Assembly (NCBI RefSeq): GCF_021190955.1
Contig: NZ_JAIOAO010000001.1
Span: 1,736,001 to 1,800,000 of the forward strand
Reading direction: 5' to 3'
DNA length: 64,000 nucleotides
Origin: Parachryseolinea silvisoli
GTDB lineage: Bacteria > Bacteroidota > Bacteroidia > Cytophagales > Cyclobacteriaceae
Shown piece by piece: positions 19,473-28,724 of this stretch. Position numbers and translations under genes: made by a program. Each line of letters begins with the position of its first letter. Positions within the stretch are counted from its first letter, which is position 1. The notes below the pieces were generated by a model that was given only the letters and a program-made list of their open reading frames with translations, searched no databases and was not told the DNA's origin.

Positions 19473-20084
19473 ATGAGATCTCTCTTTTCTGGTATCATGA
19501 TTACCGGCTGCGTGCTGACACTGCTGAATTGCGGTGACCGGAACGCACCGCGCCAGCAAACCACCTTTACCCGGTTGGATTCGCTGACGGATTATTACCT
19601 GGGGCTTCAAGATAGCATGTTACTGGCGTGGAATATCATGATCCATGATGACAATCAGAAGGTAAAGGCCATGCACAACCTACTCCACGAGCTGACAGTG
19701 TCCGCATCGGCCGATCCCGAGCAACTCGAAGGCTACGAGCAACGCCTGGAGCAGTTGCTGCGCCTGCGCTATACGCAAAAAACCATGGCCAACGCCGATG
19801 TGGTGGAAGAATACGACTTCGCCTCTAACTCGCTCGTCACCGAGCTTATTACCACGGCCGAGTCGCAACCACAATTTCAGTATAATTCCACGCTGCAAAA
19901 ACTAGCCGACGAAATCCGCATGGCCGACCAACGCGTATACATTTATCGCGATGAATACGACGCCATTGTGGCTGCCTACAACAGATTCCTGGAAGAAAAT
20001 CGCGAAGACATTCGCGCCATAGACATCCAGCCCACCATCGAAAAGAAACCCCTCTTTCAGATGGTAGCCGACGAAAAAGAATAA
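19473..20084 (+). CDS. Hypothetical lipoprotein, helical
   Basis: 203 residues. Signal sequence with lipobox LLNC (Cys at about residue 20), then an almost wholly helical chain with charged heptad-like stretches (EQLEGYEQRLEQLLRLR). The closing YDAIVAAYNRFLEENREDIRAI faintly recalls LemA-family helices, but the similarity is too weak to name it. Expected on the inner leaflet of the outer membrane or on the inner membrane facing the periplasm. A possible -7 box TTTCTTTG lies at 19430-19437. Convergent with the protease gene, 8 nt away. Confidence 0.7.
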   Translation: MRSLFSGIMITGCVLTLLNCGDRNAPRQQTTFTRLDSLTDYYLGLQDSMLLAWNIMIHDDNQKVKAMHNLLHELTVSASADPEQLEGYEQRLEQLLRLRYTQKTMANADVVEEYDFASNSLVTELITTAESQPQFQYNSTLQKLADEIRMADQRVYIYRDEYDAIVAAYNRFLEENREDIRAIDIQPTIEKKPLFQMVADEKE

Positions 20085-20092
20085 TCTCCCGT

Positions 20093-23000
20093 TTAACGAC
20101 GCAATAAGATTTTACCATTCCGGCTTACGCCAGTCTTTTCTGTTGCCATCCGTAACCTGTATACGTAAACCCCTGCCGGTAGCACGTTGCCCACTAAATC
20201 ACGACCGTCCCACCGCAGGCGATTAACACCGATGTGGAAATCGGCAAATGCCTCGCGTGGAAAGAGCGCTACCTGTTTGCCGTTGACGTCGATGATTTCC
20301 AATGAAATATCGCCGGGCAACCTCTGCCCTGACAGTACCACGCGGAAGTATACATCGCCATAAGACGGGTTAGGATAAGGCTCGGAAACCGTTAGCGCCT
20401 CGTCGCTGGTGACGGTAAAGCTCAGCAAATAAGGGTCAGCGCCACTGCTATTGCCGCGCGCATCTGTGCCCTCTACCTGCAAGGTATAATTACCGTCGGG
20501 CAGATTGCGGGGTGTTACCTGTAGCGTGAAATCTGTTGTTGCCGTAGCGGGTTGCCACGTGACCGAATCGCTTTGCAGGGTGACTTGCACCGGCGTGCAA
20601 GGCTCATTGCTGCACGGATACGTCAGGAACATGCGGATTCCATCGGTGTTGGTTTTTAGAATGGTGTGGTTCTCGTCCCATATCCGCACCGCGATCAGGG
20701 GATTGGCCGAGACAAAGTCGCCGTTCTCGACATAGCGGCCATCGATGGTCACGGCCAGCACCGGGTTAAATTGATCCTGCAGTACGTCGAGGTAACGGGG
20801 CAGCGCCAGCAGGTTGTTCTCGTAATACTGCTCCGGCAGAATACGCGGGTTTACAAACACGTTGACGTCGTTCAGGCCCTGGCGATTGGCCGTGGGGATG
20901 CTAACGATAAAATGTGTCGTGTCACCCGGCGCGGGCGGAGCAATCTTCATCGTCGCCTTTTGTGAGAATCGCTGGTCCTGGTTGAACAGCTCGTATTGCA
21001 CCGTGAGCGAGTCGCCAAAGGTTTTGTCGCTGATGTTGACAAAGCTATACGAACCGGGCCAGGCGTCGCCCTCCTTTACCGCGTGCGGAATAGCGTCGCC
21101 GTGGTATACCAACAGCCCTTCGGGGGCGGGCGTATAGAGCACCAGCCACTGTTGCAATTGTACGGGCGTCAGGTCTACATCGTCGCGCGTGCGGTATACA
21201 ATGCGCAGGTACGGGTATTCGTGGGCGTCTATGCCGGAGAGGTCCTGGTTGGCCGTCAGGTCAGTCCACAGCGAGACTGCTTCTCCATTGACCTTCACCC
21301 CAAGAATGTCGGCCACTGCGGCATCGCCTGCGTCCAGCGCAGCAGGATCGAACACAAAGGAGTTCCAGGCAACCGCGGGGCCAATGAGCGCCGTTTGCAT
21401 ATTGCCCGATGTATAGCCGCCGGTGATGGTACCGTTTACTTCCAATGCTTGCTGGTTGGCGGGTGATCCCGTTACCCGGTATACTTTGGCCGTACCCGGC
21501 GCCAGGCCTTTGCGCCCGATAGCGATCATCGGCTCTCCCAACTGATAGGCCTCCACCTGTGCCAGTGACAACCCGAGCTCGCCGAGCTTGGCCTTCGCCG
21601 CCGCGGGCCACAGCTGGTACAACGGATCGCCCATGGTATATAACAGCACGGAATCGCCCGCGGGAATATTGTCGATGTATCTGATCAGGTCGCCTTTGTT
21701 GTCGGTGACCATATCGTAATACACAAAACTGTTGATCACCCAGGGCTCCCGGCCACATGCACGACCGGCACGGTTGCGCCAGGTAAAGGGCACGCCGAGG
21801 TACGGCACGGTAGAGCGCCGATCGAACGCTATGAGGTTGAGTGTATTCATCCGGCAGTAAAACCCTTGTGTAAAAAGATTATACTCCGCGCCACCGATCT
21901 TTACACTAACGGTTTGTGCCGTGCCGCCGGGGTAATTGCCACCCATGTTCCGCACTGTAAAAGGCGTAATCGTTTTACGGAAGCCCAACCGGCGCGCTAC
22001 GGCATCCGGCACAAGACCTTCCGCCGCGTTTTCCAGGTACTGGGGAAAATCTACCTGTGCCCATCCTTCCGGGCCGTTTTTAATATACGTAAAGGAGGAA
22101 GTGGTCCACGTATCGTTCTCGCCGGCCAGCGGCTCGGCCAGTTTTGTACGCCAATAATATACCAGCGTGTCGGCGGCCAGCATCGGTAAGACCTGTCGCG
22201 CCAACACCGTGCCTTCTATCGTAAATTGTTTTTTATAGGGGCTGTTAAATGTGTAGGCAGTGTCTACTTCTACAACAAAGGACCGCTTGCCCGAGAGCAG
22301 GTCCGTTGCCTGCCACGACAGGTCGACCGCGGCAGTATGCACAATCGAAAAGTTGCCGGGAAAAAGATTGTGTGTTCCATTTAACGGGATCAGCCACTCG
22401 ATCGATGCTGTGTTGTTGTTTTCATTCAGCTCCGGCAGCACATTCTCCGGGTCTATGGTGACTTCAAAGCGGTTGTTGCCACCACCCGACTCACGGCCCT
22501 TGCGCACCACCAACGTGAGGGTGTCGCTGTATAACGTGGACGGGTATAAGGAATCATAGACAATAACGGAATTGTCTTGCAGGTAGCGTTTTACTTCCAT
22601 GCGGATCGTGTCTTGTTGCGCACGGCCAAAGTTGCGCACAATCATACGCACGGCAAAAGAATCTGTCTGCGCGGTGACCGGACCTCCGTCAAAAGACGAG
22701 ACGAAGAAGTTATTATTGTTGATCTCCAGATCGGGCTTCGGCGCACCGAACAGCGGCACTGCCGGATCCCCCAGTAATACCATCTGCTGCACCTGGGTGG
22801 TATTGCCTATATAATCACCGGCGTACTCGATATACCGACGGCAGGCTTCGCGCTGGATGTCGCCGATGCCTTTGTGAATATACGTCGAGTCGCCAAAGCC
22901 TACCTCGTAGATTTTCTGAGTGTAAAACCGCAGGTTCGATACAAAGCCATACGAGCTGTGTGCGATAAAACCAGTAGCGCCCTTATTGGGAGCCATGACC

Positions 23001-25009
23001 CAGTCTTCGCCAAACAATTTTGAATATAAAAAGAAGGCACCAGCGTTACAGCCGTTCATGAGCAACATGGGATACTTACCGGCGTTGTTATAGCCCATGA
23101 TGGGATCGGTCACAAAACCGATGTCAAAGTCGAGTGTGCTCGGCGACGAGTGTCCGAAGAAAGTCACCAGCCCCAAGCCCTTGTTTACTTCGTTGGCAAT
23201 GTTAATCAGCTCAATATCGACCGAACGCTTGGCAATGGAGGATACGCGCCCACCGAGATAATACTTCTCGGCGATCTTGGCAAAATCCTGCATGAACGCG
23301 CGAAAGAGCGCGGGCTCGCCTTCTTCAATGCCCCCGCTGAGGTGCAAAAGGTGTTTGCGTGTCAGGTCATCGAAGGGGCGCGCTTCGGTCTCTATCACTT
23401 TGTTGAGATACGCCGCGACATCGTCGGGTTTCATGGCCGTCAGGCGTCCCGTGGCAACAGCGTTACTGTGCGTGGTCCCGCCAAGTCCCACGGTATAATA
23501 CGCGTCTGAACCTGGCATACCGGCGGAGGGTACCAGGTCTTTAAAGAGAATAAAGGGGGTAGGACCCCGATTGTACCGGTAGCTTGCATCCAACCCCTTG
23601 CCGATGAGAAACAGATACCGGGGCAGGTGGCGTAGCGCGAGGTACTTCATAAACTGAAAGATGGCCCGCGGCGACTTCTCACCGTAATTGAACTGGTTAT
23701 ATAGTTGCTCGACGTTGACCACTATCGTGTCGTATCCGCCGCCTTCCGACGACGCGCGATAGCCACCATAGGCTTTTACCGGGTCGGCATAACCACCGGC
23801 CGGTGTGCGGAGCAAAGGATGGCTGATGATGACAAAATTATTCGAGGTCGGTATGATCTCCCGAAACGACACCGCCCGCAGCGACGCGGTAGACGTAAGC
23901 GTCGTCGCCAGTAGCTGACGCGATTGGATCGTACCCGGCACAGCGGCTTTTACGGTAGTGCCCGCTGTCGTTGTACTGATGATATTAACATTATCCGGAT
24001 CGGTAATATCGAATAGCCGCGTGCCGGCAACAGCGCTTTGTACCTCTATATTAGAGACACCTGAACTTTTGCTTGCCAATCGAAAAATCTTCTCCGTAGC
24101 ATTGCCGGCGTCCATGGATTGTGGGTAACGCAGTCGGACATACGATACGCACATGCGGTCTGACGCGGTGACGCCAATAACCCGCACCCGCACCGTAAGG
24201 GCGTTTGACACGATATCATTCCAATCGATATCTGTTGTAAACTTATAGGCATTAAAGGCCGAGAAGGTCACCGTCGTTAGCAAGCGTCCACCAGCATAAA
24301 TCTCGGCCCGGTGGTCCATCATACCTCGTCCGACCAGCAATACTTCGAGCTGCGGCAGCCCGGAGGCAGTTGCCATGTTTTGAATGCCCGTCAGGGTATA
24401 GTCTGCCGACTGTCCCATGTTTATTTGCGAGCCGGTCCAGCCCTCCCCCTGATCAAAATAGGAATTCTGCAAATCGGAGTCGAAATTGGTGCCCGTCGAA
24501 TAGAAGTTGGTATTCACCAACAGCTTTTCATCGATGTGATGCTCGTCGGGCGGCAGTCCAGGATCGGCAGGAGTGAGTTGGCGCATGCGCTTGCCCACCA
24601 ACGTACCATAGGTCAGGAAGTATGCGGATGTGTCACTGAAAATATTGTAGTACGCGTGAGGCTGCAGGGTGGCAGGCTTATACAAGCTGGCATCGAGCTT
24701 ACCATCGTTGCGCTGACCGTAAAACTCGACGTAGTCGGATGCATTGAACTGGCCGTCGGCTTCGCCGGCGACGTACAGGGATTGCTCCATGCCGCGGTGG
24801 AAAAGTTGGAGCGTGCGCGGGTCAATGGCGCCTACAGGGATGCCTGCAGCCTGCAAGGCGGTGTAGTCCATGCGATAGATCCCGTCTTTGCCGACCAAAA
24901 TCCGGTAATAAGGTCGACTAAAATTGATCCACTCGTTGCCGATCTGACCAGACGCCGACACTACTATAAAAGTCAAAAGCACACCCAATACCGCAATACT
25001 CTTTCTCAT
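20093..25009 (-). CDS. Peptidase C25 (gingipain/PorU-like) protein with type IX sorting domain, PorU2-like
   Basis: 1638 residues: signal peptide (1 to about 21), N-terminal beta-rich region, a C25 peptidase core with candidate catalytic His620 in VTFFGHSSPS and Cys654 in MLLMNGCNAG, several Ig-like/CARDB-type repeats (about 690-1540), and a C-terminal type A sorting domain (PYPNPSYGDVYF to the end, closing with NGKILLRR). PorU is the T9SS sortase that removes such tails and attaches cargo to lipopolysaccharide; this protein is longer and carries its own tail, matching the group often called PorU2, or it is simply a secreted protease. An AGGAG Shine-Dalgarno-like sequence precedes the ATG at 25009. 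Confidence 0.82.
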   Translation of the reverse strand: MRKSIAVLGVLLTFIVVSASGQIGNEWINFSRPYYRILVGKDGIYRMDYTALQAAGIPVGAIDPRTLQLFHRGMEQSLYVAGEADGQFNASDYVEFYGQRNDGKLDASLYKPATLQPHAYYNIFSDTSAYFLTYGTLVGKRMRQLTPADPGLPPDEHHIDEKLLVNTNFYSTGTNFDSDLQNSYFDQGEGWTGSQINMGQSADYTLTGIQNMATASGLPQLEVLLVGRGMMDHRAEIYAGGRLLTTVTFSAFNAYKFTTDIDWNDIVSNALTVRVRVIGVTASDRMCVSYVRLRYPQSMDAGNATEKIFRLASKSSGVSNIEVQSAVAGTRLFDITDPDNVNIISTTTAGTTVKAAVPGTIQSRQLLATTLTSTASLRAVSFREIIPTSNNFVIISHPLLRTPAGGYADPVKAYGGYRASSEGGGYDTIVVNVEQLYNQFNYGEKSPRAIFQFMKYLALRHLPRYLFLIGKGLDASYRYNRGPTPFILFKDLVPSAGMPGSDAYYTVGLGGTTHSNAVATGRLTAMKPDDVAAYLNKVIETEARPFDDLTRKHLLHLSGGIEEGEPALFRAFMQDFAKIAEKYYLGGRVSSIAKRSVDIELINIANEVNKGLGLVTFFGHSSPSTLDFDIGFVTDPIMGYNNAGKYPMLLMNGCNAGAFFLYSKLFGEDWVMAPNKGATGFIAHSSYGFVSNLRFYTQKIYEVGFGDSTYIHKGIGDIQREACRRYIEYAGDYIGNTTQVQQMVLLGDPAVPLFGAPKPDLEINNNNFFVSSFDGGPVTAQTDSFAVRMIVRNFGRAQQDTIRMEVKRYLQDNSVIVYDSLYPSTLYSDTLTLVVRKGRESGGGNNRFEVTIDPENVLPELNENNNTASIEWLIPLNGTHNLFPGNFSIVHTAAVDLSWQATDLLSGKRSFVVEVDTAYTFNSPYKKQFTIEGTVLARQVLPMLAADTLVYYWRTKLAEPLAGENDTWTTSSFTYIKNGPEGWAQVDFPQYLENAAEGLVPDAVARRLGFRKTITPFTVRNMGGNYPGGTAQTVSVKIGGAEYNLFTQGFYCRMNTLNLIAFDRRSTVPYLGVPFTWRNRAGRACGREPWVINSFVYYDMVTDNKGDLIRYIDNIPAGDSVLLYTMGDPLYQLWPAAAKAKLGELGLSLAQVEAYQLGEPMIAIGRKGLAPGTAKVYRVTGSPANQQALEVNGTITGGYTSGNMQTALIGPAVAWNSFVFDPAALDAGDAAVADILGVKVNGEAVSLWTDLTANQDLSGIDAHEYPYLRIVYRTRDDVDLTPVQLQQWLVLYTPAPEGLLVYHGDAIPHAVKEGDAWPGSYSFVNISDKTFGDSLTVQYELFNQDQRFSQKATMKIAPPAPGDTTHFIVSIPTANRQGLNDVNVFVNPRILPEQYYENNLLALPRYLDVLQDQFNPVLAVTIDGRYVENGDFVSANPLIAVRIWDENHTILKTNTDGIRMFLTYPCSNEPCTPVQVTLQSDSVTWQPATATTDFTLQVTPRNLPDGNYTLQVEGTDARGNSSGADPYLLSFTVTSDEALTVSEPYPNPSYGDVYFRVVLSGQRLPGDISLEIIDVNGKQVALFPREAFADFHIGVNRLRWDGRDLVGNVLPAGVYVYRLRMATEKTGVSRNGKILLRR

Positions 25010-25077
25010 GCAACTCCTAAAATAGCCATGTGCTGGCGTAAACGAAAATGAATACGTTGTAAAGCCAAAACGTAAGT

Positions 25078-25098
25078 AAAAAACGCTGCCCGCAGCGT
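25078..25098 (-). terminator. Terminator-like hairpin or operator upstream of the C25 protease
   Basis: Perfect 16-bp palindrome ACGCTGCCCGCAGCGT (25083-25098) followed, on the minus strand, by six T. It reads toward the protease gene but lies 69 nt before its start codon, where a terminator would be premature. It could instead be a regulator site over the -33 region: TACGTTTTG, close to a -7 box, lies just downstream on the minus strand. Confidence 0.45.
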
Positions 25099-25273
25099 AA
25101 CTCCGCTTTACAGGCCTGGGGAGCACGCCGACGCTGGCATTGCGACTGCCGAAACAGGGCTGCCGGGGCTGAAATTCTGTACGGTTTTATCAGAATTCCT
25201 GTACGCTTCTGGACAATTTTTATTGAATTATGAAGCCTCTCGAAGGGCATCAAAAAAAAATTTATTCGAAATT

Positions 25274-25294
25274 AGCTCAAAAATGAGCTTTTTT
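25274..25294 (+). terminator. Terminator-like hairpin upstream of padR
   Basis: AGCTCA, loop AAAA, TGAGCT, then a run of T (25289-25294) on the plus strand. No plus-strand gene lies upstream for it to serve, so it may end a small RNA or act as an attenuator. Confidence 0.45.
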
Positions 25295-25367
25295 AAGTTT
25301 TCGTTGCAAGTACTTGGCCATACATAGTACCCTTGCGTTAATAATACCATAGTAAACAACAGGATGT

Positions 25368-25724
25368 ATGAACCTTGAAAACACGCAAGTACAAATGAGA
25401 AAAGGAATACTGGAGTACTGCATCCTTCACATCATTTCGCGCGGCGAAGTGTATGCGTCAGACATGCTCGATGAGCTTACAGCCGCGCGGATCATAGTTG
25501 TAGAGGGAACACTTTATCCCCTCCTCACCCGGCTCAAAAATGCCGGACTACTGGAGTACAAATGGATCGAGTCGAAGTCGGGGCCGCCGCGCAAGTATTA
25601 TACGCTGACGGACCGAGGCAGCAAGTTCCTGGAAAAGCTGACAGAAACCTGGGACGACCTTGTCCACTCTACGCAAACCATCACCAACAAATCTACTAAT
25701 ATCTCACGCCCCGAGACCATATGA
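25368..25724 (+). CDS. PadR-family transcriptional regulator
   Basis: 118 residues, the short PadR form: winged helix with MRKGILEYCILHII at about residue 11, VVEGTLYPLLTRLKNAGLLEY, and SGPPRKYYTLTDRG (wing). PadR repressors control envelope or efflux genes. The stop overlaps the start of the PspC-domain gene by 4 nt (ATGA), so the two are coupled; pairing of PadR with a PspC/GIN protein recurs in Bacteroidota. Confidence 0.93.
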   Translation: MNLENTQVQMRKGILEYCILHIISRGEVYASDMLDELTAARIIVVEGTLYPLLTRLKNAGLLEYKWIESKSGPPRKYYTLTDRGSKFLEKLTETWDDLVHSTQTITNKSTNISRPETI

Positions 25725-28075
25725 AAAAGAACATCAGCATAAACATCAGCGGCATCATTTTCCACATCGAAGAAGATGGTTACGACAACCTGCGCAAATA
25801 CCTGGACTCGATTACCAAGTATTTCTCTTCGTTCGAAGACAGCAGCGAAATCATGGCCGATATTGAAGGGCGCATTGCCGAGATATTTCTCTCCAAGTTG
25901 AACGAAGGCAAGCAGGTGATTACGGCAGAAGATGTAACGTTCCTGATGACTACCATGGGTAGCGTGAGCGACTTCAAAGCCGCCGAAGAACAAGATGCCC
26001 CGCAGGCTAAAAATACGTCGGCGTCAACCGGCCCTGCGACAGACGATAGCTACGCTGGCACCGGCCCGCGAGCAACTTCCGCACCGCGACCGCTCATGCG
26101 CGATCAGCGCCGCAAGATACTGGGCGGGGTGTGTACCGGGTTGGGAAACTACTTTAATATTGACCCCCTCTGGATCCGGTTGTTGTTTGCCGTGGTGACC
26201 TTTGCCTATGGCTTGAGTGTGGTGATCTATCTCGTGTTGTGGATCATCCTGCCGGGCTCCTATACGCTTGAGGAACCACAGGTGGATAAAAAGATGTTCC
26301 GCGATCCCGATAGCAAAGTGCTGGCCGGCGTATCGGGCGGGATCGCGTCATACCTGGGTATCGACATCCTGATCGTTCGTGTTCTCTTTATAGTATTCAC
26401 GATTACCGGCGGCCTGGGGTTCGTGGTCTATATTGTCTTGTGGATTGCCGTGCCCGAGGCAAAAAGCCTGACGGAACGTATGCAGATGCAGGGCGAGCCG
26501 GTAACGCTCTCGAACATTGAGTCGACCATAAAAAAAAATCTAAAGGAAGATCCTGATAAGGAAGAAAGCGCCGCGGCCAAAATACTGCTGTTGCCCTTCC
26601 GCTTGCTGGCCATGCTGTTGCTGGCATTGGCAAAAGTAATTGGCCCACTGGTAGAAGTGTTGCGTGTAGCCGTCGGCATCGTTATTATCCTGTTGGGCGT
26701 AGCCCTGGCTTTCGCAACACTACTCACCGCTGGCATTACGCTGGGCTACCTGTCTACCGCGACATTTGCCAGCGAGCACTTTACGCTGCCGGTAGAGGCC
26801 ATGACGCGAGCCTTCCCAGGTTGGATTGTGATCGCCGGGTTTGTGGCCTGCTTCATTCCCTGCATCTTTATCATCTTGCTGGGTGCCTCGGCCGTCTCTA
26901 AACGCATCACCTTTGGTGGCGCCGCTGGCTGGACCTTGTTCGTATTGTTCTTTGTCAGCATAGTTGCGCTGACGCTGGGTGTACCGAAGCTGATCTTCGA
27001 CTTCAAGGAAGAAGGCACACACCGTGTGGAGACGGTATATCCCATCACGGCGAAACGTGCAGTGTTCCGTATGAACGAAACGGGCATGGACGATTACGAC
27101 GAGATCTGGTTGTCGCTGCAAGGCTACAATGGTAAAGAGATCAAACTGGTGCAGGAATTTGAGGCACAAGGCAGCAGCCGCAAAGCGGCGATTGAAAACG
27201 CACAGATGGTTGACTACAACGTGGTGGTGGAAGATTCGATCTTCACATTCGACTCGAATATCACCTTTCGGGACGATGCTATCTTCCGTGCACAGCGCCT
27301 CAAGATGACCTTGTTCATTCCATACGACTATCCGTTCACGATGACAGAGGACGTAGCACGTTTTATCACGCAATTCATCGAAAGCGAAGCGCTTGACAAT
27401 GAGACCTGGCGCATGACGCCCGACGGCCTCTCATGCCTGAGCTGCCCGGCGCCGGTAGCAGCCCCCGCAGCAGATGCCACCGATACCGAGTTTGATGACG
27501 AGATCAACCAGGTGGAAATCGATGGTCTATTTGACCTGGAAATCACCCGGGGTGACAAATACACACTGGAAATCGACGGCTCGGAAAGTGAAAAAGCGAA
27601 ATACCGTGTCGAGCATCACGGCAGCACCGTCGTGATCGATTACGACAACAACCACGAGTTTAGGGCCGAAGATCTATTGAAAGAAGTGAAGATACGCCTG
27701 ACGCTGCCCGCCCTGGAAAGCTTGAGTGCACAAGGCAAAGGCGAAGTACGCTTTACCGGCTTCCGCTCGGAGCATCTGAATATTGAGTTCAGCGGTAAGA
27801 TCAGCGGCCACGGCGAAATGGAGGCACTGGATCTGACGCTGGATCTTTCCGGCGCCTGCGACCTGGACCTGAAAGGCAACGGCGATACCATGCACGCCGA
27901 CCTCAGCGGACTGTCGTCGCTGGAAGCGTACCGCTTTACGACGAAAGATGCCTCCGTGGAGGTTAGCGGGGCGTCGTCTGCCAAGGTGAACGTGACCGAG
28001 AATCTGCAAATAGAGAAAGATTTTGTCAGTAAGGTGGAATACCGCGGCAACCCGCATGTGACGCAGGATGAATAA
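25721..28075 (+). CDS. PspC-domain membrane protein with C-terminal GIN (DUF2807) domain
   Basis: 784 residues. The N-terminal about 80 residues form a small domain typical of PadR-linked PspC proteins (MKKNISINISGIIFHIEEDG). Two PspC modules follow (about 125-180 and 190-245, with KILGGVCTGLGNYF and KVLAGVSGGIASYLGI), each with a hydrophobic span, then four to five further membrane helices to about 430. After a periplasmic segment, a GIN/DUF2807 beta-helix-like domain (about 590-770) has the short repeat rhythm LSAQGKGEVRFTG and LSGACDLDLKG. Likely an inner-membrane envelope-stress sensor or stabiliser; function in Bacteroidota is not established. Confidence 0.85.
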   Translation: MKKNISINISGIIFHIEEDGYDNLRKYLDSITKYFSSFEDSSEIMADIEGRIAEIFLSKLNEGKQVITAEDVTFLMTTMGSVSDFKAAEEQDAPQAKNTSASTGPATDDSYAGTGPRATSAPRPLMRDQRRKILGGVCTGLGNYFNIDPLWIRLLFAVVTFAYGLSVVIYLVLWIILPGSYTLEEPQVDKKMFRDPDSKVLAGVSGGIASYLGIDILIVRVLFIVFTITGGLGFVVYIVLWIAVPEAKSLTERMQMQGEPVTLSNIESTIKKNLKEDPDKEESAAAKILLLPFRLLAMLLLALAKVIGPLVEVLRVAVGIVIILLGVALAFATLLTAGITLGYLSTATFASEHFTLPVEAMTRAFPGWIVIAGFVACFIPCIFIILLGASAVSKRITFGGAAGWTLFVLFFVSIVALTLGVPKLIFDFKEEGTHRVETVYPITAKRAVFRMNETGMDDYDEIWLSLQGYNGKEIKLVQEFEAQGSSRKAAIENAQMVDYNVVVEDSIFTFDSNITFRDDAIFRAQRLKMTLFIPYDYPFTMTEDVARFITQFIESEALDNETWRMTPDGLSCLSCPAPVAAPAADATDTEFDDEINQVEIDGLFDLEITRGDKYTLEIDGSESEKAKYRVEHHGSTVVIDYDNNHEFRAEDLLKEVKIRLTLPALESLSAQGKGEVRFTGFRSEHLNIEFSGKISGHGEMEALDLTLDLSGACDLDLKGNGDTMHADLSGLSSLEAYRFTTKDASVEVSGASSAKVNVTENLQIEKDFVSKVEYRGNPHVTQDE

Positions 28076-28136
28076 AAAATAAACAGGCCGTGCAACCCCC
28101 GGCAGTAAAGTTGCATCTTCGTTGTGTACCACTTAA

Positions 28137-28724
28137 ATGGAACTCAAGATCTACCGCGCAAAAGAAGATGAGCTTATCCGGGGGTGTTTAAAGCGTGATG
28201 CCAGCGCGCAAAAACACCTGTACGAAACCTTTGCGCCGAAAATGTACGCGCTCTGCTACCGGTACGTCAAGGACTCCATGGAGGCCGAAGACGTACTGGT
28301 AACGGCTTTTATGAAGGTTTTTGATAAAATCGGGCAATTCAAACAAGAAGGTAGCTTTGAAGGATGGATTCGCCGCATTGTCGTGAATGAAGCCCTCACC
28401 CACCTGCGTCGCAACCGGTCGATGTACCTTGAAACCGACCTGGAGCATGCCTCGCACGAACCCGATTATCACAATCTGTCCGACCACCTCGAAACCGAAG
28501 ATCTGCTAAACCTCATCCACGAGCTGCCCACGGGGTACCGCATCGTATTTAACCTGTATGCGGTGGATGGATATTCACATAAAGAGATTGCCGAACAGCT
28601 CGGCATTGCCGAGAACACCTCGAAGTCACAATTAAGCCGCGCACGGGTATACTTGCAAAAGAGATTGACGGAGCACGCGTGGCCGTCTGACCAAAAAGCC
28701 AGCAATCATGAATCAACAACCTGA
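28137..28724 (+). CDS. ECF-type RNA polymerase sigma factor
   Basis: 195 residues with sigma region 2 (HLYETFAPKMYALCYRYVKD, then SMEAEDVLVTAFMKVFDKI) and region 4 (ELPTGYRIVFNLYAVDGYSH, then KEIAEQLGIAENTSKSQLSRAR). No region 3. It is 61 nt downstream of the PspC gene and overlaps the next gene by 17 nt, so it likely belongs to the same transcript. The partner downstream has the position and topology of an anti-sigma factor. Confidence 0.94.
   Translation: MELKIYRAKEDELIRGCLKRDASAQKHLYETFAPKMYALCYRYVKDSMEAEDVLVTAFMKVFDKIGQFKQEGSFEGWIRRIVVNEALTHLRRNRSMYLETDLEHASHEPDYHNLSDHLETEDLLNLIHELPTGYRIVFNLYAVDGYSHKEIAEQLGIAENTSKSQLSRARVYLQKRLTEHAWPSDQKASNHESTT

Larger units (their letters stand above)
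25010..25367. other. 358-bp divergent intergenic region with two outward-facing hairpins
   Basis: No gene is visible. It holds a hairpin with a T-run reading toward the C25 protease (25078-25098), a second reading toward padR (25274-25294), and a candidate padR promoter: TTG at 25304-25306, 21 nt, then TACCCTTG at 25328-25335 (one mismatch to TAnnTTTG). The 175 bp between the hairpins is without recognised features. Confidence 0.6.

Noticed and set aside
19473-20084. Naming the lipoprotein as LemA family
   Set aside because: Only a short C-terminal resemblance; the overall motif order of LemA is not present.
24311-25051. 246-codon plus-strand open frame antisense to the C25 protease gene
   Set aside because: It mirrors the real gene in another frame, has no domain or signal, and the opposite strand shows a full protease with sorting domain.
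26720-27373. 217-codon minus-strand open frame inside the PspC/GIN gene
   Set aside because: Antisense shadow with no recognisable domain; the plus-strand gene is well supported.
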